64,000 nucleotides of DNA from Kingdonia uniflora (Eukaryota > Streptophyta > Magnoliopsida > Ranunculales > Circaeasteraceae). This document shows, one piece after another, positions 34,786 through 45,739 of the stretch (position 1 is its first letter; the number at the start of each line of letters is the position of its first letter). A program made the position numbers and the translations under genes. The notes below the pieces were generated by a model. It was not told where the DNA came from and searched no databases. It saw only the letters and a list, made by a program, of their open reading frames with translations. The stretch is from contig JACGCM010001511.1 in NCBI GenBank assembly GCA_014058105.1, positions 1,922,001-1,986,000 on the forward strand, written 5' to 3'.

Positions 34786-36969
34786 ATGTGTACCCATCGA
34801 GCTTCGAGGCAGAGGCTGATAGACGAGGAAATCGAAGCATTCGAAGCTAGTATTTTTTGTCGTGTTCCAATGGATGAGGGCAGCGACTTAGAAGTGTTAG
34901 ATGTTGTAACCGATGCCCCTTTGGCCATGGTGTTACTAGCTGGTGGGGTTCCGTGGACTAGACGTCGTAAGATGGTTGTTTCTGAAAATAGTGATGAGGA
35001 GGAGAAAAGAGGGAGGGAGAGAGGTGAGGGAAATGTTGGGCCTTCTGGTGGTGAAAAGGGGGAAGAGGGGCAGAGTGATCAAAGTAGGGATTCGACTGAG
35101 TCGGATAAGGCCGAAGGTTCTATCTCGGCTAGGGATAAAATAAGAGTGGATCGATTTACTGCCAAGCTGGAGCTGTCGAAGGTGGGGGTGCTGTTGAGTA
35201 TGGCGGGAGAAGGGTTAACTTTCAAATCGAACCCTGAAGAAGTGGTATAGAGGCCAAATACAACTGGGAATGGAACTTCCTCTCCGAAGGTGGGTGAAAG
35301 AGGTGCTAAATTTTTGGGAGGTTGCCCCTGTTCAAATTAATGGGAATTTTTGTGAGATGATATGGGTAATTGAGGGCATGAATGCAAAGTTGAGTAGTGA
35401 GGGGAATGGTTTAATTAAGTGGTTCAATGTTGTGTCCTTCTACTCGAAGAAGGCAAATCAGAATACAGGTACATACCACATCCAGTGTCACCCTGAGAAG
35501 CCCGAGTTTGTTGATCTGTGCTCGACGGATAGGGGTGGAATTAAGACTTAATTATAGTGCGGGGTAACTACGAGAATGTAAAAGGTGAAGACCTTAATAA
35601 TTTACATCATAGAGTCTATAATCAGAGTAAGTTTCTTGTCGAAGAATTGGTTTTGATGTATTTCTTGAATAAGCGGTCATCATATATTGTTTGTTCTGCA
35701 GGTCCGAAGAATCTGTATTGGGACTACCTAAGAAATTATATTGAAGCCTTGCCCGAAGCTAGTGAGGAGTGGGTGAATTCTATTTTTAAAAGTCTTGGTA
35801 TCTAGAGGAATAAAAGGAAGAAGACGGACTCCCTGCTTCAAAACGTACCCGCTACACCGAAGCCATCAAAGAGGAGGAGAGGCAAAGGTGGTTCGAAAGT
35901 ACCCGAAGAAATGGGAGAGGATGATTTGGCGAGGACAGTTCAGTTTGTACCGAAGGCAAAAAGGGCCTCGAAGCAAGCAGGGCCGGTGCCTGAAGTGGTT
36001 AATGATGCTTTGAGACTGAAGCCAAGGCAGGTACCAACACAAGCTGAGAAAGGGAAAGGCAAGGTCGCTCCCAAGGCTCCGAAGGTACCGCAGTCAAAGG
36101 TTATTCAACTCTAAAGGCATAGGGCACTGGGGGAAGATGATGCATCAGAGGAGGATGAAGAGATGACGAGGGCTGAGCGACGGGAGTAAGTACTAGCCAA
36201 GTACACTTCAATGGCTGAACACTACGAAGGCGACCCAAATGAGGCTTCGAAGGAAATGAAGAAGAGTATGTATCAGGTAACTGTCCATTAATTTCTCCTA
36301 TGAGATTTTGAGATTTCTTTTAAGTTTTTCATGCTTCGAAGGGTATTGACGACTTGAATATTCTAGTAGACGGATGCTTGGCCGCTATCTTACAGCAGGG
36401 CGATAAGATCAGTAAAGGGGAAGTTGCAACAGGCGGTTGTAAGCCTGGATCTTGCTCGAGGGACTGAGGCGTTGTTGTTGTCTTTGGTCAAAGTATTGAA
36501 GCGAGATATGGCGACGATCACTAACTCCTTCGATAAGAAGCTTGAGGTTCAGCGGTATAATCAGGAGCAGGTATGTGCGGTGAAGATTGTTGTGAAGGAT
36601 AAGGAAAAGGCAGAACTGAACGTGCGTTATCAGGTAATGTTTGATGGTGAATGTAGAGTCGTTGTTAGGCTGAAGGAGTTTATAAAGGATAAGGGGTATG
36701 ACCCCGATACTTTGGAACCCGTCCCTGTTACCCCAGAACTGGTTCCTGGAGATGATTTGCAGATAAAGGATGGAGAGGCTGATATTATTGATGGAACAGA
36801 TGGAGGTACTGGAGGTTGCATGGAGGCTTCAGTGATTGAAGCGACCAGTGGTGAAACAGTGGATGATGTGGTTGCCGATAGTGCGGGGTCGAAGTCTTCG
36901 ACTGAAGGTATGGAGGGTGTTGTTGCTGGAGGGCCCGTTGGGGAAGAGGATGCGGCTGCGCCGATATGA
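34786..36969 (+). pseudogene. Element C antisense gene: acidic start, conserved globular part, coiled coil, acidic tail
   Basis: Plus-strand pieces 34786-35250, 35270-35551, 35557-35805, about 35806-36115 (shifted frame) and 36424-36969. The first has a Glu/Ser-rich segment. The second carries L-P-L-R-R-W and F-W-E-V-A-P-V-Q-I, matching element A's antisense protein. Lys/Pro-rich and helical parts follow, and the end is acidic (G-E-E-D-A-A-A-P-I). Possible introns: acceptor-like 'tttgttctgcag' at 35690-35702 and a GT-AG-like gap near 36274-36342. Stops between pieces suggest decay, but the longest open frame is 182 codons. Role unknown. Confidence 0.72.
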
Positions 36970-37429
36970 GCTATTTGTATTGGATATTGGATATCCGTTC
37001 TTGCTTCTTCTTCTTTTATTGGTTGTGGAGTTGTAATATTTAAACTATGTTATTACTTTGAGTTGTTGTGGATAAACTGACTGGTGTTGCATTGATTCTG
37101 CTCTGTTGTCGAATGTTGAGACTGCTTTGTATGAATTTGAGTTGTATTGTATTGTTGTGCTGAACTTGTGTTATACTGGATTGCTGAGATATTGAGACTA
37201 ATTTTCTTAGCTTAACTTGTACTGAATTCTTGATGTATGACTTGACTTGAGTTGTGTTGAAACTACTTTTCTGATGTATGATGTCTTGAATCTTCTTGCC
37301 TGTGGTAGGACTGTAGATATTCTTGTATAATAGTATCTGTATGTACTGTTTCTGTCGAATGACTGTAGAGTGATCGAGCCTGTGAGAGCTTCGAGATGGC
37401 TGTGATACCTCTTTTGAAAATAAGGGATC
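36970..37429. other. Element C, AT-rich spacer
   Basis: Follows the stop of the antisense gene. It is rich in 'ttgagttgtattg' and 'actgaattc'-like low-complexity runs and may hold the 3' end of the antisense transcript. No gene seen. Confidence 0.4.
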
Positions 37430-38390
37430 TGCTGGACATCGAAGGCCTAGGCCATAGCGATGTAGGACATGTTTGCCCCCAACGCATACCCGAGGGTCCG
37501 GTCAGTCGACCATTCGTACCCTTCGGGTCTGCTCGAATGTTGGGAGCTTGAAAATTGTCTAGGTCGCCCCTGAGTATCAGTCGGGCCGAGGTTGACGTGA
37601 TACCTAGAGGAAACCCGGAAATTTATTGGACTTCGAAGGCCTAAGCCACAACGAAGCAAGACGTGTTCGCCCCCAACGTATTCTCGAGGGTCTGGCCTTT
37701 CGACCATTTGTGCCCCTCGAGTTTGCTCGAATGTTGGAAACTTGAAAATTTCAAGGTCGCCCCCAAGTATCAGTCGGTGCAAGGGTGGACATGATACCCG
37801 GGGTAAACCGAGAAATCGACTGGACTCCGATAGTTTTAAACCTGATCGAAGTATGTCTGTTCGCCCTCAATGCATTCCCGAGGGTCTGGTCTTTCAACCA
37901 TCATTGCCCCGTTTGCTCGAAATTGGAAGCTTGAAAATTTCAAGGTCGCCCCCAAGTATCAGTCAGTGTAAGGGTGGACATGATACCCGGGGTAAACCGA
38001 GAAATCGACTGGACTCCGATTATTTTGAACCTGATCGAAGTATGTCTGCTCGCCCCTAATGCATTCCCGAGGGTCCGGTCTTTTAACCATCATTGCCCCG
38101 TTTGCTCGAAATTGGAAGCTTGAAAATTTCAAGGCCGCCCCCAAGTATCAGCCGGGTAGAGGGTTGACATGATACTTAGAGTAAACCAAGAAATTGACTG
38201 GGCTTCGAAGGCCTAAGTCAAAACGAAGCATAACTGTTCGCCCCCAATGCATTCCCGAAGGTCCGGTCTTTCAGCCATCATTGTCCCTCGAGTTTACTCA
38301 AATTTTAAGGTTTGAAAAATCTCAAGGTTACTCCAAAGTATCAGTCGGGTCGAACGGTTGACATGATACCTAAGCTAAACCAAGAAATTC
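37430..38390. repeat. Element C post-pol tandem array, about 190 bp x 5
   Basis: The landmark 'aaggtcgcccccaagtatcagtcgg' recurs near 37562, 37753, 37940, 38130 and 38323, a spacing of 187-193 bp. The array begins right after the integrase end (on the minus strand), as in A and D, but in a different sequence. The core TCGCCCC.AAGTAT is shared with array 2 of element B. Confidence 0.9.
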
Positions 38391-38399
38391 ATTGAAAAG

Positions 38400-39640
38400 A
38401 GGAGACAAAGTATGGGTAGAAAAACTATTTATTGATTATTATGTATTACATCAGTTGTACAAGGTTGAGGCGGTGGCCTGTTATAAGAGACCAGCTGCAT
38501 TGTGTTCTACGAACTTGGTAAAGGCTTTTCATCTTCTGTCATCAGATAGCAAGAACCCTTGTCGGTTTTATCGCACACGACATAAGGTCCTTCCTAGGAT
38601 TCGACTAGCTTGTCAAAATTTCAAAGCTTTGAGGATTGGTTGACACGTCGAAGCACCATATCTCTGATGTTGAAACATCATGGCTGAACTCTCTTGTTAT
38701 AGGACTTCTGATGTGATGTATGGTAACGGCCAAGGTTGGCGATGGCTCAGTCTCTGGTTTCGTCAATCCATAACATGTTGAATCCGAGCTTAAATTTATT
38801 GTCTTCGTCTGGGAGGCTAGGATCTCGTGTAGGTACATCGAATTGAGTAGGGAGCACAGCTTCGGTACCGTAAGCTAGAAGAAAAGAGGTGTAGCCTGTA
38901 GATTTTCTTGGTGTTGCTCGATATGCCAAAAGAACATGCTGAAATTCTTGGACCCATCGACCTTTCTTTGTATCGACTCTTTTCTTGAGACCGTCGACTA
39001 TGGTTTTGTTGATGGCCTCGACTTCACCATTTCCTTGAGGGTAATAAGGTGTTGAGGGTGAGGGGATAATATTGTGTTTCTTGAGAAAGTTTCTGACTTT
39101 GCTCCCGACGAACTGTAGACCATTATCCCATCGAATCATATGAAGGCAACCAGAGCATGTGATGACGTTCTCCCAAAAAAATTTGATGACTTCATCTTCT
39201 CTGGTTCGACACAAAGGTACAGCTTCGACCCATTTGGTAAAATAGTTTGTGGCAACAAGGATATTCTCACGGCTGCCTGAGTCATTTGAAAAAAGGCCAA
39301 TGAGATTGATAGCCAATCTATTGAACGGCCAGAAAACTTAACTAAAATGGAGGTCTTGCGAGGGGCTGTGGATGTCATGGGCATGACGTTGGCATTTGTC
39401 ACAGTGTTTGGCATACTCTTCGGCTTGTTTTTTCATGTTTGGCCAGAATAAACCTTGAGAGACGGCTTGAAGGGCAATAAAATGACCAACAGTGCGAGCA
39501 CCGCAGGTACCTTCGTGGAGTTGGGCTAAAATTATAGAGGCTTCGGCTTGAGAGATGCATCGAAGGAGGACGCCATTTGGGGATTTGCAATGTAACTCAT
39601 GTTTGTGGATAGTGTATCTGCGGCAATTCTCTAATAACGA
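38400..39640 (-). pseudogene. Element C integrase
   Basis: The H2C2 finger reads L-H-E-G-T-C-G-A-R ... C-D-K-C-Q (near 39510-39380). The core is open from 39316 to 38747, with R-W-D-N-G-L-Q and G-E-V-E-A-I-N-K giving the second Asp and the Glu. The first catalytic position reads A-I-N-L-I-G, so Asp is replaced by Asn; the nearby T-D-Y-F-T-K-W is also changed to T-N-Y-F-T-K-W. The C-terminal E-G-P-Y-V-V and Y-L-M-T-E-D-E segment lies near 38530-38480, in a shifted frame. Confidence 0.88.
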
Positions 39641-39700
39641 TCGTCTGGCTTTAAGATCATTTGGGAGGGTTGCATTGTTGAGGTAATGGAGGAATTGTGT

Positions 39701-41660
39701 TCACCAGTCGTATGGATCAAGACTCTCGCCCCCAGTATTGATGGCATTGACATCCATCTGGTCAATACTTGGGCATTCGAGTACTTCAATATGGAGGGTC
39801 CGGGATTCTGATTGGCCTAGTATGGCAGTTATTTTGGCGAGGGCATCTGCATGCTTGTTTTTTCCACGAGGGTAATGAGTGATAGTAGATTTTTTGGGAA
39901 CACGGTCCATGCGCTGTCGAACGAAAAGAGCATAGTCAGCCATGCGGCCATTGGTTTGATTTTTAGCTGTGTAATGCCTCTGAACAAGTTGGGAATCTTT
40001 AAAAACTGCAAGTTTGGGTATGCTGAGGTCAAGAGCGAGGTGGAGGCCGAGGCTATGGATAAAGGCTTCGTACTCAGCTTCGTTATTGGAACATTCAAAG
40101 GTAAGTTTGATGGCCTTCTCTATTCGATCATTGGTGGGTGTGAACAAAACAATACCAATTCCTGATCCATTAGGTCTAGTGGATCGATCTGTGAATAAAT
40201 GTCAGCCAGTGTTAGGGTTCTAGGGATTTGTTGCTTCAGGTTGGTCTTCTGTTAAGTCATCTTTATGTTCTTCCCAATCGATATTTCGATCGGGAAGTCT
40301 GCTGCTACTTGGCCTTTCTGGGATATCTACTTCTCGAATGTAATGTCATGTTCACCAAGGTACACTGACCATTGTTATACTCGTCTGGATTTCTTTTTTT
40401 TGCTGAGAACTTCTCAAAGGGGGTAACTTGTTATAACGCGGATGGCGTGAGCTTGAAAATATGGTTTGAGTTTGCGGGCTAAATAGACAAGGGTGAGGAA
40501 TAAACGCTCAAGTTTTGAGTATCGGGTTTCTACAGGTGTTAGAGTTTTGCTGATGAAATATACAGGTTTCTCGATGTTTGAGTCGAGTCAAATAAGAACT
40601 GCACTGATCGAAGTATCAATAATAGCTAGGTATAAAAAGATTATTTCGCCTTCGATAGGGGTGGTGATAATGGGTAGTCGGCCAAGATAAGTTTTAAGTT
40701 CAAGAAAAACCTGTTCACATTTGGGTATCTAATAAATCTCGAGGTTGTTTTTCTTTTTGGATTTATGGACGCCTTGGTCGCGAAAGAGGGAAAAGAGCGA
40801 AACACATCTGTCTGAGGATTTTGAAATGAAACGGTTGAGTGTTGTTATCTTACCATCAACTTTTTGGACGTCTTTTTTGGTTCGGGGGTGAAGACATATC
40901 GATGAGGGCTCAAATATGGGTGGGGTCGATCTCGATACCTCATTTAGTGATGAGGTGGCCTATAAATTTATCAGACAAAACACCAAATTGGCATTTGTCT
41001 AGGTTGAGTTTCATGTTATATGTTCAAAGTATCTAAAAGACTTCGGTTAGGTCCTAAATATGGGTCTATTTCTGGAGGCTCTTGCATAACATATCGTCGA
41101 TGTAAACTTTGACTGACTTGCCAAGCAAGGGTTTAAACAGGGTTGTAACAAGGCGTTGGTAAGTGGCTTCCGCATTTTTAAGGCCGTAGGGCATGACGTT
41201 AAAATAGTAAATGCCTTGTTCAGTGATAAAGGAAGTTTTAAGTTGATCTTTGGGGATGAGGGGTACCTAATTGTAACCCAAAGCCACGTCGATCATTGAT
41301 AGATGCTCATGTCCAGCAGTGGTATCGAGGAGTGCTGAGATGATCAGGAGGGGGAAACTGTCCTTCGCTGTATGCTTGTTGAGGTCTGCGAAGTCGATGC
41401 AGATTATGATTTTGCTGCTCTTCTTGGGAACTGCCATAATATTTGATATCCAGTCAGTGTGCTTTACTTCTCTGATAAAACCTGCGGCTATGAGCTTATC
41501 TACTTTAAGGTTCACTACTTCTCGAAGTCGTGGTGCCAGGATACGCTTCTTCTATTTTACTGCTAAGGAATAGGGAATGAGGTTGAGGCGATGGCACGCC
41601 AAACTGGGGTCGACACCGGGCATCTCCTGGAACGTCCATGCAAAGACATCTTTATTTGCT
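39701..41660 (-). pseudogene. Element C reverse transcriptase with two RNase H domains
   Basis: From 41660: M-P-G-V-D-P-S-L-A-C-H, F-I-R-E-V-K (41470), I-C-I-D-F-A-D-L-N-K and S-M-I-D-V-A-L-G-Y-N (41280), M-P-Y-G-L-K-N-A-E-A-T-Y-Q-R-L (about 41190), and the catalytic box K-V-Y-I-D-D-M-L-C-K (about 41100), intact. The first RNase H lies at about 40790-40280. The second is at 40147-39701 and fully open: N-N-E-A-E-Y-E-A-F-I, F-K-D-S-Q-L-V and N-K-H-A-D-A-L-A-K-I give its acidic active-site residues. Stops occur in the first RNase H and the thumb. Confidence 0.88.
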
Positions 41661-41758
41661 CAAAGGAAATCTGGAAGCCCGAGTTCGATATAAATAGTGG
41701 GTTCGATGGATGAGGTTATATCTGCTAAAGGTTTGGTGATAGAAAGAGACAGTAATTG

Positions 41759-42241
41759 CTATGGGCGGCTGGCGAGTTTTTGGGCCTGATCGATGACAAG
41801 AAAGCTAGATTGAAGTATGACAGGGCCTGTGGTGACTGGTATGCTGATTCGACCAACAACGACTTCTATGGCCCCATTGAATCCTTTTAATTCGACGTTG
41901 GCAGCAGTAATAAGATTTGTCTTCTTCATGGTTTGAACAGTCTGAAGGAAAAGTACATCGGCTGCACTCCCTGTATCGATGAACATTGTGTGGAGGATGA
42001 GGTTTTTGACCTTAATCATGATGACTAAAGGGTCTGAATGAGGAAATCGAACATGGGAAGTATCACAGTCGATGAAAGAAATGCCTTCAAGATGAGAGGA
42101 AAGGCCTGATTCTGGAAGGAGGGCAGGTAGCTTCTCCTGATATATAAGTTTGTAACATTCTTTGACACGCTTACGCTTGCTCATTGAACCTCCGCTGTCG
42201 ATGTTATTGACTTTGATGAAATTTATTTGGTAGATGTGCAC
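41759..42241 (-). pseudogene. Element C aspartic protease
   Basis: Open for 160 codons, with active site M-F-I-D-T-G-S-A-A-D-V-L-F near 41985-41945 and the flap E-L-K-G-F-N-G. It is aligned with the same domains in A (D-T-G) and D (D-T-R). The C-terminal conserved L-G-R-x-W segment is lost at the stop near 41759. Confidence 0.85.
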
Positions 42242-42329
42242 CTCGACCGAGTCGGCAGTAGGGGTGGGTTAAGATTTGAGGTACGACCCATCAAGGTAAT
42301 TGGGGACGTCGGCTACATACTGATTTAGA

Positions 42330-43757
42330 TGACCTATTTTGAGAATGATTTCGAAAGAGCGTTGGAGGGCGAAGCATTTGTTGGTGTGGTGACGGTTACA
42401 TTTGTGGCTGGCGCAATAAGGTTTGCCTGGTCTGACTTCAATAGGGAAAGGGATACGCTAGATGGGGTCTTCCTGTATATGGGGTTGAAGGGTGCTGAAA
42501 GGGGCAATAAGTATGGATAAGACAGGTTTGGGTTGCTTCTTACGGGATTCAGCATTATTATCATTGTTAAGGCGTTTGCGGCTCTTCGTCTCCTATAAGA
42601 CAGGAGCAATCAGGGGTGTTGGAGTAGAAGGTGGGTTTTGTCGAGGTTTATTGAAGTTGGTGGTTGAAGGTTGGCCCTGTTTATGGGATTTGTGGAGGCA
42701 CTCAAGGTTGATATAGCCATTGACCTTTGAGAGCATCTCCTCGAGGGTTCAAGGCTTGTGGAGAACCAGGTATTCTTTTACACGGTACTGATCTGGTAGG
42801 GCATTTGAGTACGCAAACACAGTGTTCGCGCAATCAAGGTTCTCGACTTTCCGTGATTTATTGAGAAACCTTTTGGTGAAGGCTTCGAGTGTCTCATTGC
42901 TAGATTTTCTAAAATTGAATAGGGAATCGACTCTGACTTCTCTGCCTTTATTGAAGGAAAACTGGGCAATAAAAAGTTGCGATGGTTGATCGAGCCATTT
43001 GGGAAATTGTGATACCATCGAAGGGGGTTGTCAGTAAGGCTGATGGGGAAAAGGTGACATAACAGGTAGTCGGCTGTGTAATAGAGGCTCAGAGTATTTT
43101 AGAATTCGAGAATATGCTATTGAGGGTCTGTGCTACGGTATTTGCTGAGTTTGGGGGCACAAAAATTGGGGGGTATCTCGATAGCGAGATGTTTGGAGCA
43201 AAGGGGGTTATTCAGTCGACTTCAGGAGTTGGGAGTTGGGCTCGCACTGGCACGAACAACAGGTTGTATTTTATGGTCGAAGTCCTGCTGTGCAGTATAG
43301 GCAGGATGAGGGGGAAATCGAGGGATTTGAGGATGGTGAGGCCGAGGAAGTGGAACGTGTTCGGCACTGCGCTCCCCGAGACGTTCTCGTGCAGGGTGGC
43401 ATTTGGGGTATCTAAAGGATCAGAGGGTGGAGTCAGAAGAAATTTATGTGGGGTGAATGCCGAGATGGATGGAGCCAGTAGGAGGAATATTGTGGGGAGC
43501 ACCCTCGGCCTGGATACGGACTGAGGGTACTTCAAGAGTTGGTAGGGGCCCCAGACGGGCGCGGGCAGATACGCGCGATAGATCTGGTGCTTGGGATGGT
43601 CGAGTAGCTTCCAGAGGTTGTTGTCTCTGTAACTCTCGGACGGTATTTCACAACTCATCGACTGCTCGGTTTTGCCTATCGGCATCGTCAAGGCAACGAT
43701 TCCGTTCGGCTTCAAACTCGAGTCGGTGCTTTTCACGCTCCTGGTGGGGTTATGCAT
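42330..43757 (-). pseudogene. Element C gag with zinc knuckle
   Basis: The start is a charged coiled-coil stretch (E-K-H-R-L-E-F-E-A-E-R-N-R near 43735). The gag domain runs 43200-42750 through two frames: A-I-E-I-P-P-N-F near 43180, N-P-L-R-W-Y, and F-T-K-R-F-L-N-K-S-R-K near 42860. The knuckle C-A-S-H-K-C-N-R-H-H-T-N-K-C lies near 42412-42370 (CxxHxxxxHxxxxC). Several stops and at least two shifts. Same order and spacing as element A. Confidence 0.82.
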
Positions 43758-43935
43758 AGTGGCCCTCCTCCGTTTGAGAAAATTATTGGGAAAGTAGGGC
43801 TATTTGGGCGGCCACTCCGTCAATGGAGTTGCCGGCGTGGGATGACCTGGAACGAAGTGTGGGTGCCATTGAGGTGAGTCTGTAGAAGTTGAAAAAAAAG
43901 TAAAGGGAAAGAGAAGGAGAGATTGGTAGGGTGGG

Positions 43936-43954
43936 AAGCACAGACGGTACCAAA
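43936..43954 (-). promoter_or_regulatory. Element C primer-binding leader
   Basis: Minus-strand TTTGGTACCGTCTGTGCTTC directly after the 5' LTR; matches the leaders of A, B and D at most of the first 14 positions. Confidence 0.7.
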
Positions 43955-44688
43955 TATAGGCACCTAACTTCTTAAAGAGTGGAAGTCAACTCTTACACCA
44001 CGGGGTTTAATCTTAAATAAAAGGAATGCATGAAAATAATCTAGAGCATGAATGATCTATAGACAATATACTTGTGTAGAGGCCTGAATGTGAAGCTCTA
44101 CTACCTCTGATGAGAATTTTTAAGAGTGTTTATATTACTAATCAGTAACTGAAGGTTTAAGTGCTGGGTTTTACACAGGTGTCAAAGGTAAACTGTACGG
44201 GATCTGGAGGAAGAATTTGTAACCATTCCTTAGTTCCTCATCTATTTTATTTATAGATTATAGGAAGGGCTGAGTCACCAAGTTTAAGTTGTATTACAAG
44301 GGTACTATCCAGACCTCCCAGAGTGGGTATGGACGCCAGAAATGTCGGAACTGTCACTATAACAGTTGTTGGATATGTCTTTGTACTTTGATACTGTAGC
44401 AGTGGTTAGGCCTGTCATTATAACTGCAAGGACCAACAACTGCGTCATCTTGTCTAGTGAGTTGGCCATCTGTCCCATTATATTTCGATCATGTGCGGAA
44501 ATGGCCAAAGTGTTTTTGCTGTGATGTGGAGTCCATTCTCGATGCTTGTTCAGGGTCGAGGCTTCGTCTTCAGATGATCATTGGGAGGCTTGTTTGAGAA
44601 TTGACTAGACTTTAAGACGTTCGAGTAGGCTTCGAAGTAGCCTTCGAGTATTTGTTTGGGGGTAGAAGGATGCGAGTAGGCCAATACA
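43955..44688 (-). repeat. Element C 5' LTR (right)
   Basis: Minus-strand TGTATTGGCCTACTCG...GGTGCCTATA. A TATA box (ATCTATAAATAAAA, minus) lies at about 44243-44258. It differs from the left copy at scattered positions and by a few one-base gaps. Confidence 0.92.
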
Positions 44689-44693
44689 AGAAT

Positions 44694-45557
44694 TGTAGAA
44701 ACGAGCTGGAGTGACTGAAACAAAAGCTTGTTGAAAAAGATAACGAGTTGAGGGTAGTTCGAGAAAATCAATCAGCATCGAAAGTCGCAGCTGAACACTT
44801 GCATATAGCTCTACCTGCCAAGGATATAGAGTTCCAGGAAATGCAACGAAGGTGCGACGATTTAAACAAGAGGGTGGCACGAATGAAAACCGAACTGGTG
44901 CAAGCCATCACGCGTGTCAAGAAGGCCGAGGCTAGATAACACTCATGGGGAAGCAGAAATGATGTTAAGGCTCCTTTAGTCCGAGGAGATGTAGTTAGTC
45001 TTTCAGGTCGAATTAGAGAGCTAGAGAGTGATGTGTCTCGCATTCAGAGGCATGTTCAGAGAGGAAATACGAACTTTAGGGAATGCCAACTAAAGTTGGA
45101 TGCCGCTCTTAACATAGAGAAGGTCCTGGAAGGAGAAATCAAGGCAAAGGAAACGTTGATGAAGAGGAAAGAAGAATTATTAAAAGAAATTCCAGCTAGG
45201 GAAGAGTTAAGCACTAAAATCAAGAATCTTCGTGACCAGGTAGTGGACCTAGGTGCCCTAAACCTGGTTAAATCGGCTAAATATATTAAAAAATTGGAAG
45301 AGAATGCTGTTCATGATGCTCGGGTCGATAGGGAAATGGTTCATCAGAAGTATATGTATGCTAGATTGGAGTCACGTCTCAGGAAGGTGAGGGCAAAATT
45401 TATAACGATGGTAATACCTGATGCGTCACGCTCAGACCTGTTAAAGTCGATTATTACATATTTTGTAGAGGAAGTTAAAAGACTTGAGTTAGAACAAGAT
45501 ACCATGTTCAAAAGTCTATCGGATAAGGGATGTATTTGCGGAGTTAAGATAGATTGA
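44694..45557 (+). pseudogene. Element D antisense coiled-coil gene, C-terminal part
   Basis: Continues the frame of 30845-31055 across element C. Two stops (TGA near 44712, TAA at 44938) lie in one continuous frame to the natural end at 45557. It is heavily charged and helical (V-A-R-M-K-T-E-L, L-L-K-E-I-P-A-R-E-E-L) and ends with a Cys-containing S-D-K-G-C-I-C-G motif. The last 174 codons (45033-45557) are open. Its role in the Tat life cycle is unknown; the same coiled-coil design recurs in A and C. Confidence 0.75.
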
Positions 45558-45739
45558 GGAAACTGTCTGGCATCCATGGAAACCAATTTAGGTCCTCGAC
45601 CTGCTGATCTGATAAAGAGGGGTAGAATTGCTGTAATTCATGAATTCAATATTTGACCTCTTGATGTAGAGGGAAGCACGTCTGACACTCCGTTAACAGA
45701 AAAGAATACCATGTAATGTGAATTCGACCTGAAAAATAA

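Larger units (their letters stand above)
31056..44688 (-). mobile_element. LTR element C: Ty3/gypsy, Tat lineage, complete, nested in element D
   Basis: A 13.6-kb element with 732- and 734-bp LTRs and perfect 5-bp target duplications. On the minus strand: leader, gag, protease, RT, two RNase H domains, integrase and a 190-bp tandem array. Then plus-strand genes: the antisense coiled-coil gene (34786-36969) and small ORFs nearer the 3' LTR. Gag-pol is broken by stops, but several domains stay open for 80-190 codons. Its LTRs are very similar to each other, and the element is younger than D, in which it lies. Confidence 0.94.

Noticed and set aside
37447..38144. Frames of up to 111 codons in the element C post-pol array
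   Set aside because: They repeat every 190 bp on both strands and reflect the tandem array.
43212..43757. 181-codon minus-strand frame as a separate protein
   Set aside because: Gag motifs at both edges are in another frame; this frame is Pro/Ser-rich by composition and is a shadow of the decayed gag.
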